Source: Tolumonas auensis DSM 9187 (GTDB lineage Bacteria > Pseudomonadota > Gammaproteobacteria > Enterobacterales > Aeromonadaceae). From it: 64,000 nucleotides of DNA. Positions 22,507 through 33,757 of this stretch are shown here, in pieces. Made by a program: the position numbers and the translations under genes. Below the pieces are notes generated by a model. The model worked only from the letters and a program-made list of their open reading frames with translations. It was not told the DNA's origin and made no database searches. The DNA lies in contig NC_012691.1 in the NCBI RefSeq assembly GCF_000023065.1, positions 2,524,501 to 2,588,500 on the forward strand, in the 5' to 3' direction. The stretch's first letter is position 1. Every line of letters starts with the position of its first letter.

Positions 22507-23760
22507 TTACATCTGACTGATCATGTCGTCAGCAAATTCAGAGCATTTACGCAGGGTTGCGCCTTCCATCAGACGTTCAAAGTCGTAGGTCACAGTCTTG
22601 TTACGGATCGCACCTTCCATACCTTTCACGATCAGATCAGCCGCTTCGAACCAGCCCATATAACGCAGCATCATTTCAGCAGACAGGATCAGTGAACCCG
22701 GGTTAACTTTGTCCTGACCAGCATATTTCGGTGCAGTACCGTGAGTGGCTTCAAACAGCGCGATGCCGTCACCGATGTTCGCGCCTGGCGCGATACCGAT
22801 ACCGCCGACCTGTGCGGCCAGCGCATCAGAAATGTAGTCACCGTTCAGGTTCATGGTGGCAATAACGTCGTATTCAGCCGGACGCAGCAGGATCTGTTGC
22901 AGGAACGCATCAGCAATCACATCTTTAACGATGATGTTTTTGCCGGTTTTCGGGTTTTTGAACTGGCACCATGGGCCGCCATCAATCAGTTCTGCACCGA
23001 ATTCTTCACGTGCCAGCTGGTAACCCCAGTCTTTGAAGGCACCTTCGGTGAATTTCATGATGTTGCCTTTGTGTACCAGAGTCAGTGAGTCGCGATCGTT
23101 ATCAATCACATACTCCAGTGCAGCACGCACCAGACGTTTAGTACCAGCTTCTGACATCGGTTTGATACCGATACCACAGTTTTCAGGGAAACGGATTTTC
23201 TTCACACCCATTTCGTTTTGCAGGAAGTCGATCACTTTTTTCGCTTCGGCAGAATCGGCTTTCCACTCGATACCGGCATAGATGTCTTCAGCGTTTTCAC
23301 GGAAGATAACCATGTCAGTCAGCTCTGGTTGTTTAACCGGGCTTGGTGTGCCTTCATAGTAACGAACCGGGCGCAGACAAACGTACAGATCCAGCTCCTG
23401 ACGCAGGGCTACGTTCAGAGAACGGATACCACCACCGACTGGTGTGGTCAGCGGGCCTTTGATACCGACATGGTATTCGCGCATTGCGTCCATGGTTTCA
23501 GCTGGCAGCCATACATCATCACCGTAAATCTTGGTTGATTTCTCACCGGTGTAAATTTCCATCCAGGAGATTTTCTTTTCGCCTTTGTAGGCTTTCTCAA
23601 CTGCGGCATCCACAACTTTCAGCATGGCCGGAGTCACATCAACACCGATCCCATCACCTTCAATGAAAGGAATGATTGGGTTATTCGGTACGACCAGCTT
23701 ACCCGCCGCATCAACAGAAATTTTTTCACCTGTAGCGGGTACAACGATTTTACTTTCCAT
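22507..23760 (-). CDS. icd: Isocitrate dehydrogenase (NADP+)
   Basis: Icd oxidises isocitrate to 2-oxoglutarate in the TCA cycle. The 417-residue protein matches E. coli Icd (416). The phosphorylation and substrate-binding serine is Ser114 in [12 protein letters not shown], the site acted on by AceK. Other conserved pieces are [23 protein letters not shown] and the NADP-specificity region [21 protein letters not shown] precedes ATG. 2-oxoglutarate also reports nitrogen status, but no direct link to the nif genes is visible here. Confidence 0.96.
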   Translation of the reverse strand: MESKIVVPATGEKISVDAAGKLVVPNNPIIPFIEGDGIGVDVTPAMLKVVDAAVEKAYKGEKKISWMEIYTGEKSTKIYGDDVWLPAETMDAMREYHVGIKGPLTTPVGGGIRSLNVALRQELDLYVCLRPVRYYEGTPSPVKQPELTDMVIFRENAEDIYAGIEWKADSAEAKKVIDFLQNEMGVKKIRFPENCGIGIKPMSEAGTKRLVRAALEYVIDNDRDSLTLVHKGNIMKFTEGAFKDWGYQLAREEFGAELIDGGPWCQFKNPKTGKNIIVKDVIADAFLQQILLRPAEYDVIATMNLNGDYISDALAAQVGGIGIAPGANIGDGIALFEATHGTAPKYAGQDKVNPGSLILSAEMMLRYMGWFEAADLIVKGMEGAIRNKTVTYDFERLMEGATLRKCSEFADDMISQM

Positions 23761-23974
23761 CTGTGTCTCCTGACTTCCGGTTTATTGTCTTGCAAATCAT
23801 TATTGTGACCGTCATCTTAGCCCATCAGTCGACTTCTGCAAACGGCGTCTCGGTATAGCAAGCCAGATTTCACGAAAACAAAATGCATTTAATCAGTTTG
23901 TTGTGTACGGACGACTAAAGATGACGCGGTGACAGCTGTTCAGGTAATCTATAGCGGTTCTCTGAGGAGTTAGC

Positions 23975-24430
23975 ATGACTTTTCGTCCAAATATAACCGT
24001 TGCTGCCGTTATTCGTTTTGAAGATCGTTTTTTACTGGTGGAAGAGTTAGATCGCCGTCGTCATGTCTTTAACCAGCCAGCCGGGCATCTGGAAGCCGGC
24101 GAATCGATTTATCAGGCGGCCTGCCGCGAAATCAGGGAAGAGACCGGGTTAACACTGGCACCTGATGGCTGGCTTGGCACGTATATGTATACCAGCCCTT
24201 ATCGTAAACTCACCTATCTGCGCTTCTGTTTTTACTGTGAGCTCACTGAAGCGCCGGGCGAGCATTATCCGCAGGATCCGGATAATGATATTTTAGCCTG
24301 TCACTGGAAAACGATGGATGAAATTCGCGCGCTGGGCAAGCAGTTACGTAGCCCGCTGGTGATGGAATGCTTCGATGATTATCTGGCTGGCGTCCGGCTA
24401 CCGCTTTCAACACTGAAAGATCGCCGCTGA
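23975..24430 (+). CDS. nudJ: Nudix phosphatase NudJ
   Basis: NudJ hydrolyses nucleoside di/triphosphates and HMP-pyrophosphate. The 151-residue protein has a clear Nudix box, GHLEAGESIYQAACREIREETGL, at about residues 38-60, with the metal-binding REIREE glutamates. Gene order nudJ-mnmA-hflD-purB is the same as in E. coli. The start ATG follows TGAGGAG. Substrate assignment comes from the family and synteny. Confidence 0.9.
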   Translation: MTFRPNITVAAVIRFEDRFLLVEELDRRRHVFNQPAGHLEAGESIYQAACREIREETGLTLAPDGWLGTYMYTSPYRKLTYLRFCFYCELTEAPGEHYPQDPDNDILACHWKTMDEIRALGKQLRSPLVMECFDDYLAGVRLPLSTLKDRR

Positions 24431-24497
24431 GGTTGTAGGCGTTGAGGTGCTTTTTTGCTAAAATACGCGTCGATTTTCCATCTTTACAGATATCCCG

Positions 24498-25607
24498 ATG
24501 ACAAACAACAGCCAAATCAAAGTCATCGTCGGCATGTCCGGCGGTGTAGACTCTTCCGTTTCAGCGTATTTGCTCCAGCAACAAGGCTATCAGGTCGAAG
24601 GCCTGTTTATGAAAAACTGGGAAGAGGATGATTCAGACGAGTATTGTTCTGCCGCGACCGATCTGGCCGATGCCCAGGCTGTTTGTGACAAACTCGGGAT
24701 CAAACTGCATACCGTGAATTTTGCTGCAGAATACTGGGACAATGTATTTGAACTGTTTCTGGCCGAATACAAAGCCGGCCGGACGCCGAATCCGGATATT
24801 CTGTGCAATAAAGAGATAAAATTTAAGGCTTTTCTGGAATTCGCAGCCGAAGATTTAGGTGCGGATTACATTGCGACCGGCCATTATGTGCGCCGGGATG
24901 ACAGCACGGGTCACCCCCGCCTGCTGCGTGGTCTGGATAACAACAAAGACCAGAGTTATTTTCTCTATACACTAAGCTCAGAACAGATAGCACAAAGTCT
25001 GTTTCCGGTCGGCGATCTGGAAAAACCGCAGGTTCGCGCCATTGCTGAACAGTTAGGTCTGGCGACAGCCAAGAAAAAAGACAGCACCGGCATCTGTTTT
25101 ATCGGTGAGCGGAAATTTACTGAATTCTTAGGGCGTTATTTGCCCGCACAGCCCGGTGTTATCGAAACCGTCGATGGCAAAGTGATTGGTGAACATCAGG
25201 GCTTGATGTATCACACCTTAGGCCAACGCAAAGGTTTGGGTATCGGCGGACTGAAAGACGGCGATGAAAACCCATGGTATGTGGTGGACAAAGACGTTGC
25301 CCGTAACGTATTGATTGTCGCACAGGGTCATGATCACCCTCGCCTGTTCTCTGATGGCCTGATCGCGAAACAGCTGGATTGGGTTGATCGTCAGGTGCGT
25401 CGTGAGCCATTTGATTGCGTGGTAAAAACCCGTTATCGCCAGCAGGATATTCCCTGCCATGTGGAACCACTGGATGATGACACGATCAAAGTAACTTTTG
25501 CATCACCGCAGGCCGCTGTTACCCCCGGCCAGTCAGCCGTGTTTTATCTGGGTGAAGAGTGTCTTGGCGGCGGTATCATTGAACAACGATTCTCCGGGAG
25601 TGTGTAG
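24498..25607 (+). CDS. mnmA: tRNA-specific 2-thiouridylase MnmA
   Basis: MnmA thiolates U34 of tRNA-Lys, Glu and Gln using persulfide from the IscS-Tus relay. The 369-residue protein has the PP-loop [10 protein letters not shown] (residues 12-21), the catalytic Cys103 in [10 protein letters not shown] and Cys200 in STGICFIGE, which form the redox pair. The three tRNA-Gln genes in this window are among its likely substrates. hflD starts 2 bases after its stop, so they are cotranscribed. Confidence 0.96.
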   Translation: MTNNSQIKVIVGMSGGVDSSVSAYLLQQQGYQVEGLFMKNWEEDDSDEYCSAATDLADAQAVCDKLGIKLHTVNFAAEYWDNVFELFLAEYKAGRTPNPDILCNKEIKFKAFLEFAAEDLGADYIATGHYVRRDDSTGHPRLLRGLDNNKDQSYFLYTLSSEQIAQSLFPVGDLEKPQVRAIAEQLGLATAKKKDSTGICFIGERKFTEFLGRYLPAQPGVIETVDGKVIGEHQGLMYHTLGQRKGLGIGGLKDGDENPWYVVDKDVARNVLIVAQGHDHPRLFSDGLIAKQLDWVDRQVRREPFDCVVKTRYRQQDIPCHVEPLDDDTIKVTFASPQAAVTPGQSAVFYLGEECLGGGIIEQRFSGSV

Positions 25608-25609
25608 CC

Positions 25610-26233
25610 ATGCAACATAAGCAGGCAATGCAAACAATGGCGCTGGCAGCTGTCTGTCAGGCCGCCTGGTTAGTACAGCAAGTCGCCCGTAATGGCAGCT
25701 GCGATGAAGAGTCCATGCGTTGTTTACTGCAGGGCGTTCTGATCACAGACCCCAACAACGCGGAGTCTGTTTATCCGGATCGCACATTATTACGTGAAGG
25801 TTATAAAACGCTGGTAGAACAGCTGGGTAATAACCGGAACCCGAAAAACGTTGAACTGACACGCTATGTCATCGGTATGGTGGCATTAGAACGTAAACTG
25901 AGTGGCAAACGGCGCGTATTGTCTGCGCTGGCTGAACGGGTTAGTCAGGTGAAACGTCAGGCTTTTCATTTTGATCTGCTGACGGATACCGTTCTGAGTA
26001 ATCTGGCCGGGATCTACAGTGATCAGATCAGTAACCTGGGTCCCCGCATTCAGGTTTCCGGTGCACCGCTTTATCTGCAGCAACCACAGGTGCAACATAA
26101 AATCCGTGCGTTGTTGCTCGCCGGGATCAGAGCCTGTGTGCTCTGGCGACAACTGGGAGGTCGTCGCCGTCAGATCCTGTTCTTCCGTAAAAAAGTCATT
26201 GCCGCTGCCGAAGCTGCATTGCGCCAACTTTAA
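25610..26233 (+). CDS. hflD: High frequency lysogenization protein HflD homologue
   Basis: HflD (YcfC) is a membrane-associated helical protein; in E. coli it affects lambda CII and lysogenisation, and its normal role is unclear. The 207-residue product has the family features MALAAVCQAAWLVQQ at the N terminus and GIRACVLWRQLGGRR near the C terminus. It lies between mnmA and purB, its usual place. Confidence 0.92.
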   Translation: MQHKQAMQTMALAAVCQAAWLVQQVARNGSCDEESMRCLLQGVLITDPNNAESVYPDRTLLREGYKTLVEQLGNNRNPKNVELTRYVIGMVALERKLSGKRRVLSALAERVSQVKRQAFHFDLLTDTVLSNLAGIYSDQISNLGPRIQVSGAPLYLQQPQVQHKIRALLLAGIRACVLWRQLGGRRRQILFFRKKVIAAAEAALRQL

Positions 26234-27640
<1,407 letters not shown>

Positions 27641-27667
27641 GTTCTGACTGGTGTAAAGAGTGATACC

Positions 27668-27702
27668 CAGAGGCATGCATTGGCATGCCTCTGTTGTTTC
27701 TG
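27668..27702 (+). terminator. Terminator of purB
   Basis: CAGAGGCATGC (27668-27678) and GCATGCCTCTG (27683-27693) form an 11-bp stem with loop ATTG, then TTGTTTC. It separates purB from the convergent nifA. Confidence 0.82.
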
Positions 27703-27712
27703 CGGAAAGGTA

Positions 27713-29305
27713 TTACATGCGCCGCATATTGATATTCATGATCTGAATGCGATAAGCGATTTGTCGTGGCGTCATCCCCAGTAAGCGGGCTGCTTTGGCC
27801 TGTACCCAGCCGCATCGTTCCAGAGCCGCAATCAGGCGCTGACGTTCGTCCAGTTGTGGATCATTGAAATCAACGTCAGTCACAATCGCGGGTTTATTAA
27901 CCGCGGCAAGTGTATTCATGCCTGTCTGCGGACGATCATTGGTATGGAACAACACCACATCACGATCGATAAGACCAGTTTCTGACATGATGGACGCACG
28001 TTCGAGACAGTTTTCCAGTTCACGCACATTACCCGGCCAGTCATGACTCAGCAGCATCCGGATTGCACCATCGCTGATTTGGATCTGACGTCCCTGTTTT
28101 TCTGAAAGTTTCTGTACCAGAAATTTCGCCAGTTCCGGCACATCTTCCAGACGTTCACGCAAGGCAGGTAACTGGATTGGCATCACGTTCAGACGGTAAT
28201 ACAAGTCTTCACGGAAATTGCCTTTGCGGACTTCATCTTCCAGATTACGGTTGGTAGCAGTGACAATACGCACGTCGACTTTCAGTGTATCTGTGCCCCC
28301 TACCCGTTCCATTTCCCCTTCCTGCAGAATACGCAGTAACTTAGCCTGAAACGGAGCACTGATTTCGCCGATTTCATCAAGGAACAAGGTGCCGCCGTCT
28401 GCCATTTCAAAACGGCCTTTACGCTGTTTCACCGCCCCGGTAAACGCCCCTTTCTCATGACCGAACAGTTCACTTTCCAGCAAGCTATCCGGCAAGGCGG
28501 CACAGTTCAGTTTCACAAACGGCCCGTTCACACGTGGCGAGTTGTAGTGAATCGCGTTGGCAATCAGTTCTTTACCAGTACCACTTTCGCCACGCACCAG
28601 CACGGTGGTATCCCATTTCGCGACCTGACGGATAGAATCGAAGATCTGACGCATGGACTGGGTCTGGCCGACCATATTGTCAAAACCGTACTGACTGCGA
28701 ACTTTGCGCCGCAGGCTGTCACGCTCGGTTTTAATCGCTTCATGTTCACTGTGTACCTTGCCGATCAAACGGACGGTCTGACCGATCAAATTGGCCACCA
28801 TTTCCATGAAACGGGTTCTGGCTGGCAATTCAGACTCATCAGCTGATTGCGGTTGTGCCGCCAATACGCCGATGGGCTGACTGTCAGCGCCCGGGATCGG
28901 CACGCAGATAAACGGCAGACCATAATCGTACAGATTCAGCCGATCCAGAAAGCGTGGATCATCGGCGACCCGCGGGATCACCAGTGAGTGTCCCTGATGC
29001 ATAACGGTGCCCATAATGCCTTCGCCCATGCGGTAGCGGACACTTTTTACATCCTTAACCACTTCCGCATCAATGCCATATACCGCCTGAATAAATAAGG
29101 CACTCCGGTTGTGATCAAACAGAGATACCAGGCCATATTGCATATGGGCAATGTCACTCAGCGTTTGCAGCATACTGCGCAGTGTCTCTTCCATATCCAG
29201 TGAGCGGCTGAGCACAATACTGATCTGATGTAAGGCATTCAGCTGTTGCTGCATGCTGAGACTTTTACTACCGCTTGAAGAAAACAGGCTGGTTTGTGTA
29301 CTCAT
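27713..29305 (-). CDS. nifA: Nif-specific transcriptional activator NifA
   Basis: NifA is the enhancer-binding activator of sigma-54 nif promoters. The 530-residue protein has an N-terminal GAF domain (about residues 25-180), the AAA+ core with Walker A GESGTGKE (239-246), the sigma-54 contact loop GAFTGA (286-291) and Walker B GGTLFLDE (304-311), and a C-terminal Fis-type helix-turn-helix ([17 protein letters not shown]). The linker after the core lacks the C-x4-C motif of oxygen-sensitive NifA, which agrees with control by NifL. Its ATG overlaps the nifL stop by 4 bases. Confidence 0.96.
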   Translation of the reverse strand: MSTQTSLFSSSGSKSLSMQQQLNALHQISIVLSRSLDMEETLRSMLQTLSDIAHMQYGLVSLFDHNRSALFIQAVYGIDAEVVKDVKSVRYRMGEGIMGTVMHQGHSLVIPRVADDPRFLDRLNLYDYGLPFICVPIPGADSQPIGVLAAQPQSADESELPARTRFMEMVANLIGQTVRLIGKVHSEHEAIKTERDSLRRKVRSQYGFDNMVGQTQSMRQIFDSIRQVAKWDTTVLVRGESGTGKELIANAIHYNSPRVNGPFVKLNCAALPDSLLESELFGHEKGAFTGAVKQRKGRFEMADGGTLFLDEIGEISAPFQAKLLRILQEGEMERVGGTDTLKVDVRIVTATNRNLEDEVRKGNFREDLYYRLNVMPIQLPALRERLEDVPELAKFLVQKLSEKQGRQIQISDGAIRMLLSHDWPGNVRELENCLERASIMSETGLIDRDVVLFHTNDRPQTGMNTLAAVNKPAIVTDVDFNDPQLDERQRLIAALERCGWVQAKAARLLGMTPRQIAYRIQIMNINMRRM

Positions 29306-30828
29306 TTTTTATCCTCCCTGATAATGCCGCACAAAGGCAGCCTGAGCCGAATGCAACTCCCCCCTAAATCACTCGTTTCCACCTCGATCACTCCCCTATG
29401 ATCGTTAACGATATTCTGAGCAAAACCCAGTTCCATCATGTCGTTACGTTTATCACCACTGTCTGTCTGCGGTTGTAATAAACGGTGTGTCGCTGTAATA
29501 AGTGGCGCGTCTCCGCTATCGTGCACTTCCAGATAAAGTTCCTGTTCTTTCTGATAAGCACAGAGCTTGAGCTGAGCGGCTGATTGTTCAGCAACGGATT
29601 GACAGGCCCGATCGAACAACAGACACAAACCTGTCAGCAGACGGGTTCGTTGCATGAACAGCTTCGGTAAATCAGGCGCGATATCGATTTGCATCAGAAC
29701 ATCAAGATGCTCGAGTCGCAGCACCTGCATATCATGCAAATCAGCAAATAAACTGGTTAAGTCGAAACCGGATGATTCTTCTGTTTTCGTTGCCGGACGG
29801 TAAAGTTCCAGGCGCTTCAATGCTTCGCGACCAGCCTGGAGTGCCGTGTTGATAGCAATTGCCGCACGGCTGTCCGTATCAGATTCAAGCCGCAAGGCGG
29901 CCTGCAGCATATTCAGTGGTGCCTGACTCTGGATCATGGCGACATCCAGCGTTTCCCGGATAGCAGAGAACAGCGTTTGTTCTTCCACCTGCATCCGCAA
30001 TTGTTCCAGTCTGGATTGCTCCATCTGCTGACGGCGCTCCGTCTGATCCGTGATCATCAATAACGAACAAGGATGCTTGCCATCACCGAAATAAAGTCCC
30101 GCTTCTTCGTTTAATTCGGACAACGGCTGGATGTTGATGCTGAACCAGCGCTGACGACCACGGATCGTCAGTGGCCATAGATGATCACGTTCCGGACGAT
30201 GTTGTCCGGGAATAAAGCCAAGAGCGGTAAAAGGCTCCATACCACGCAGATCGGTACGCAGTGTTTTATATGTCAGGTTATCCAGCACGACCTGATGATG
30301 TTCATTCAGCACGGCGATAGCCGTTGGCGCGGCATCCAGCACCGCTTCAATCATCGCTTTCTGATTGTGGACCCGCTGTTCCAGCGCAAACTGATCACTG
30401 ATGTCGCGGTGCATGCCGAGAAAATGCGTGATTTTACTGTCGCCGTTCAGCACAGGCGTGACGGTAACCTCCGCCAGGTACAGAGAGCCATCTTTCCGTT
30501 TATTAATCAGACATCCGGTCCACGGCTGATGCTGTGTCAGCTGATGCCACATTGCCTGATAACGCGATTTCGGCGTTTGCTGACTGGCCAGAATATTGTG
30601 GTTCCGATATTGCAGCTCTCCACGCTTGTAGCCGGTCAGGCGACAAAAGGCAGTATTGCAGTAGAGGATATTGGCTTTCGGATCAGTGATGGATATACCA
30701 ACTGATGATTGTTCCACCACACCATAGAACAGCTCCATCGGCAGCAGTGATACCATTTGCTGCAAACTGGCACTATTGATGCAGACCGCACCGGTAGTCT
30801 CAGGGGTGTAGTTTTGCAGGATAGTCAT
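29302..30828 (-). CDS. nifL: Nitrogen fixation negative regulator NifL
   Basis: NifL binds and inhibits NifA in response to oxygen and fixed nitrogen. ATG 30828 is chosen because AAGGAGAGGAT lies just before it; a longer frame begins 13 codons upstream without such a site. The 508 residues compare with about 495-519 in Klebsiella and Azotobacter. The first PAS domain (about residues 30-140, with VGISITDPKANILYCN and LGMHRDISDQ) should carry FAD as redox sensor. A second PAS-like part, a helical H domain and a GHKL-type C-terminal domain follow. NifL-NifA translational coupling gives the required stoichiometry. Confidence 0.94.
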   Translation of the reverse strand: MTILQNYTPETTGAVCINSASLQQMVSLLPMELFYGVVEQSSVGISITDPKANILYCNTAFCRLTGYKRGELQYRNHNILASQQTPKSRYQAMWHQLTQHQPWTGCLINKRKDGSLYLAEVTVTPVLNGDSKITHFLGMHRDISDQFALEQRVHNQKAMIEAVLDAAPTAIAVLNEHHQVVLDNLTYKTLRTDLRGMEPFTALGFIPGQHRPERDHLWPLTIRGRQRWFSINIQPLSELNEEAGLYFGDGKHPCSLLMITDQTERRQQMEQSRLEQLRMQVEEQTLFSAIRETLDVAMIQSQAPLNMLQAALRLESDTDSRAAIAINTALQAGREALKRLELYRPATKTEESSGFDLTSLFADLHDMQVLRLEHLDVLMQIDIAPDLPKLFMQRTRLLTGLCLLFDRACQSVAEQSAAQLKLCAYQKEQELYLEVHDSGDAPLITATHRLLQPQTDSGDKRNDMMELGFAQNIVNDHRGVIEVETSDLGGSCIRLRLPLCGIIREDKK

Positions 30829-30927
30829 ATCCTCTCCTTCATGCGCTAAATCAGTTGCTGTGAGCAATCAGACAATTTGTCGGTCTTGATGAATCTGTGC
30901 TGTGGTTGTCGCCAGCATATCCGGTTA

Positions 30928-30945
30928 AAGCAAAAGTCATTCCGT
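30928..30945 (-). promoter_or_regulatory. Possible sigma-54 promoter of nifLA
   Basis: On the minus strand CGGAATGACTTTTGCT has GG and GC separated by exactly 10 bases, with a good -12 half (TTTTGCT) and a weaker -24 half. The start site would be near 30918, about 90 bases before the nifL ATG. Confidence 0.45.
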
Positions 30946-30968
30946 TTAACACGATCAGCAGACCGATT

Positions 30969-30984
30969 TGTCATATCCGGCACA
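30969..30984. promoter_or_regulatory. NifA upstream activator sequence (TGT-N10-ACA)
   Basis: TGTCATATCCGGCACA fits the NifA enhancer consensus. It lies about 137 bases before the -24 element of the rnfA promoter, the normal enhancer distance, and 26 bases from the possible nifL promoter. Confidence 0.7.
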
Positions 30985-31099
30985 AAACCACACAAAAATC
31001 AGGTTTATTGCAACAAAATGGGGTGGCGTTGTCCGCTTTAACTCAATAAAAAGCCGTTATTGTCAGATCCGGGTGCCTTGTTATGGTGCACCGGTTCAA

Positions 31100-31115
31100 T
31101 GTGATGCAGACCACA
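31100..31115. promoter_or_regulatory. Second TGT-N10-ACA motif close to the rnfA promoter
   Basis: TGTGATGCAGACCACA matches TGT-N10-ACA, and also CRP with one mismatch. It ends 6 bases before the rnfA -24 element, too close for a usual enhancer. Confidence 0.45.
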
Positions 31116-31120
31116 CTTTT

Positions 31121-31136
31121 TGGCATATCTTTCGCA
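31121..31136 (+). promoter_or_regulatory. Sigma-54 promoter of the rnf operon
   Basis: TGGCATATCTTTCGCA has GG and GC separated by 10 bases, matching the -24/-12 consensus TGGCAC-N5-TTGCA well. Transcription would start near 31147, some 26 bases before the rnfA ATG. Confidence 0.8.
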
Positions 31137-31172
31137 TTTTCCCTGTATCTGGGTTTGAAAGAGGCAAACGGA

Positions 31173-31751
31173 ATGCGTGATCTGCTGCTAATCATACTGG
31201 CCAACGGGCTGGTCAATAATGTGGTGCTGTCCCGGTTTCTCGGGCTGTGCTCATTTATGGGGGTTTCCAATAAGGTGTCGTCAGCAATCGGTATGGCGAT
31301 GGCGACGACCTTTGTTCTGACGATGGCAACCGGTGTGGGCTGGATCATTGAACATGCGGTGCTGGTTCCGTTGGGACTGGAATATCTGCGTCTGCTGAGT
31401 TTCATCATGGTTATTGCTTCTCTGGTTCAGCTGACCGAGCTGTTTATCGCCAAACAGAGCCCTGAGTTACACCGTACGCTGGGGATCTTCCTGCCATTGA
31501 TCACCACGAACTGCGCCGTACTAGGCGTGTCACTGCTGACAATTCAGGAAAACCTGAACTTCATTCAGGCACTGGTTTACGGCCTCAGTTCTGCCCTGGG
31601 ATTTTCACTGGTGATCATTCTTTTTGCCGGTTTACGTCAACGTCTGGAGAAATCGGTGTTACCTGATCTCTTCCACGGCACCCCAATCAGTTTTATTACC
31701 GCGGGCATTCTGGCAATGGCATTTGCCGGTTTCGGCGGCCTGGCCGGTTAA
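31173..31751 (+). CDS. rnfA: Electron transport complex subunit RnfA
   Basis: RnfA is an integral membrane subunit of the Rnf complex, which links an ion gradient to electron flow between NADH and ferredoxin/flavodoxin. ATG 31173 gives 192 residues (MRDLLLIILANGLVNNVVLSRFLG), the family length; the frame is open upstream but would include the promoter. Six membrane segments are evident, and LFLPLITTNCAVLG-like sequence carries the conserved cysteine shared with RnfE. First gene of rnfABCDGEH. Confidence 0.95.
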   Translation: MRDLLLIILANGLVNNVVLSRFLGLCSFMGVSNKVSSAIGMAMATTFVLTMATGVGWIIEHAVLVPLGLEYLRLLSFIMVIASLVQLTELFIAKQSPELHRTLGIFLPLITTNCAVLGVSLLTIQENLNFIQALVYGLSSALGFSLVIILFAGLRQRLEKSVLPDLFHGTPISFITAGILAMAFAGFGGLAG

Positions 31752-31761
31752 GGAGGCAGAG

Positions 31762-32313
31762 ATGCTCACATTACTTTATTTATTAGCGATTCCGCTGATT
31801 GCCGCTGGCATCGGTTATGCGCTGGGGTATGCCGCTATTCATCTGAAAGTGGAAGGTGATCCGCTGGTTGATGAAATCAGTGCCTTACTGCCAAACGGTC
31901 AGTGTGGTCAATGTGGTTATCCCGGTTGTACTCAGGCCGCGAAAGCGATGGCCTGTGGCGAAGCTGCACCGGATGTTTGCCCTCCCGGTGGCGATGCACT
32001 GGCCCAGAAAATAGCCGCGGTATTAGGCGTGTCACTGGATAGCAGTGGTTCAAAAGGCCCACAGGTGGCAGCCATAGATATGGACGGCTGCGATGGTTGT
32101 GGCCGCTGCATCAAACAATGCAGTTACGATGCGATTGTCGGTGCAACCCGACAGTTACATGGCGTGATTGCCGATGCCTGTACCGGTTGTGGTGCCTGTG
32201 TTGCTGTCTGTCCGCATAACGGAATATCGCTGTATCCGGACCCTGCATTTATGAGCCGGGTAACGAAGCCGGGTGTGATCCAAACAGCCACTCTGGAGGT
32301 GAAAAATGCTTAA
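31762..32313 (+). CDS. rnfB: Electron transport complex subunit RnfB (ferredoxin-like)
   Basis: RnfB carries the iron-sulfur centres facing the soluble electron acceptor. ATG 31762 follows AAGGAGG and gives 183 residues; the frame extends upstream only by overlapping rnfA. One N-terminal membrane helix is followed by a CGQCGYPGC...CPPGG cluster site and two ferredoxin-type sites (CDGCGRCIKQC and CTGCGACVAVCP). The stop overlaps rnfC by 8 bases. Confidence 0.95.
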   Translation: MLTLLYLLAIPLIAAGIGYALGYAAIHLKVEGDPLVDEISALLPNGQCGQCGYPGCTQAAKAMACGEAAPDVCPPGGDALAQKIAAVLGVSLDSSGSKGPQVAAIDMDGCDGCGRCIKQCSYDAIVGATRQLHGVIADACTGCGACVAVCPHNGISLYPDPAFMSRVTKPGVIQTATLEVKNA

Positions 32314-33757
32314 GGCCAGAATTCGTCCGCATGGTGGTATTCATCCGGACAGCCATAAACAACTGACCAGCCAGAATCAGGTTATTCCGATGCAGGCACC
32401 ATGGCGTTTGATTTTACCGCTCAAACAGCATGCCGGTGCGCCTGCGTTACCTGTTGTTGCGGTTGGCGACACCGTGAAAGCCGATCAGTTAATAGCGAAA
32501 GGAAACGGGCGTTTCTCTATGCCTATCCACGCCCCATTAGCGGGTGTGATCAGTGCGGTGGATCAGAACAACATCACCATTAAAGTGGATGTACAGAATC
32601 CGCGGAACAATGCAGGGAACACGGCGCGCGCCAATAATACACTGTCCCGGGAAGAGATGATCAACCTGGTAGAAGAGGCTGGCATTGTCGGTATGGGCGG
32701 GGCTATGTTCCCGACTTCAGATAAATTGCGCCTCAGCATGCATTACCTGATCGACACGCTGATTATCAATGGCAGTGAATGTGAACCTTATCTGACCTGT
32801 GATGATCGTCTGATGCAGGAACAGGGGGATCGCATCATGGGTGGCATCCGTTATCTGCAGCAAATTACGCTGGCGGATAAGGTGTTCATCGGTATTGAAG
32901 AAAACAAACCGGAAGCCATCGCCGCGATGGAAGCCTTATGTAAGGCAGAAAAAAACATGCAGGTTGTCGGCCTGCCTGCGCTGTATCCGATGGGTTCGGA
33001 GAAGCAGTTGATTGAAGCAGTCACTGGTCGTCAGGTACCGAGTGGTAAATTATCTGCCGATGTTGGTGTTCTGGTACAAAACGTGGCCACCAGCATCGCC
33101 ATCTTTGAAGCGCTACGTTTTGGCCGTCCGCTGACACATCGCGTGATCACGATTTCCGGTGATGCGGTGGAAGTACCAAGTAACGTGATGGCGCCTGTCG
33201 GCATGCCGATCTCTGAGATTGTGGCACAGTGTGGTGGTCTGAAATCGACGCCGGCCCGCATTGTACTGGGCGGCCCGATGATGGGACGCGCCATCACGGA
33301 TATCCACGCCCCTGTCACTAAAGGCACCAGTGGTGTGCTGCTGCTGACCGAGGATGAATTACCCAATCCGAAAGCCAGTGCCTGTGTGCGTTGTGGCCGT
33401 TGCATCGGGGCTTGCCCGATGAGCCTGACGCCACTGGATATGGTGGCTGAACTAAAAGTCGACAACTTTGGCAAAGCCGCTGAGATGGGCGTGATGGATT
33501 GCCTATTATGTGGCTCCTGTGCCTATGTCTGTCCGGCTGCCATCCCGCTCACCCAATATTTCGACTGGGGCAAACAGGAAGTCAGCAAAATCCGGCTTTC
33601 CGAACAAAAAACATCCCGAACCTGTCTGAACAGCGCCGCCCGTCGTGAACGGATGGAACGTGAAGCAGTAGAAAAAGAAGCCGCTAAAGCTGCAAAAGCC
33701 GCTACTCGCCGGCCGTCACGCCGTAGCAGTGCATCCGCGACAGAGGAGTCCGCATGA
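32306..33757 (+). CDS. rnfC: Electron transport complex subunit RnfC
   Basis: RnfC is the peripheral NADH-binding, FMN and 4Fe-4S subunit. The 483-residue product has GMGGAMFPTSDKL (about residues 129-141) of the flavin region, NGSECEPYLTCDDRLM, and two 4Fe-4S motifs, CVRCGRCIGACP and CLLCGSCAYVCP. The C-terminal tail is a short Lys/Ala/Glu stretch, much shorter than the repeat-rich tail of E. coli RsxC. It overlaps rnfB and rnfD (ATGA). Confidence 0.95.
   Translation: MLKARIRPHGGIHPDSHKQLTSQNQVIPMQAPWRLILPLKQHAGAPALPVVAVGDTVKADQLIAKGNGRFSMPIHAPLAGVISAVDQNNITIKVDVQNPRNNAGNTARANNTLSREEMINLVEEAGIVGMGGAMFPTSDKLRLSMHYLIDTLIINGSECEPYLTCDDRLMQEQGDRIMGGIRYLQQITLADKVFIGIEENKPEAIAAMEALCKAEKNMQVVGLPALYPMGSEKQLIEAVTGRQVPSGKLSADVGVLVQNVATSIAIFEALRFGRPLTHRVITISGDAVEVPSNVMAPVGMPISEIVAQCGGLKSTPARIVLGGPMMGRAITDIHAPVTKGTSGVLLLTEDELPNPKASACVRCGRCIGACPMSLTPLDMVAELKVDNFGKAAEMGVMDCLLCGSCAYVCPAAIPLTQYFDWGKQEVSKIRLSEQKTSRTCLNSAARRERMEREAVEKEAAKAAKAATRRPSRRSSASATEESA

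Larger units (their letters stand above)
30829..31172. other. Divergent nifL-rnfA regulatory region
   Basis: This 344-base stretch between nifL and rnfA holds no convincing gene. It contains a GG-N10-GC promoter toward rnfA, a weaker one toward nifL, and two TGT-N10-ACA motifs, each listed separately. The frame upstream of rnfA is open to 31083 but the true rnfA start is downstream of the promoter. Confidence 0.8.

Noticed and set aside
31083..31172. N-terminal extension of rnfA
   Set aside because: It would place the sigma-54 promoter inside the coding region, and the family start is at 31173.
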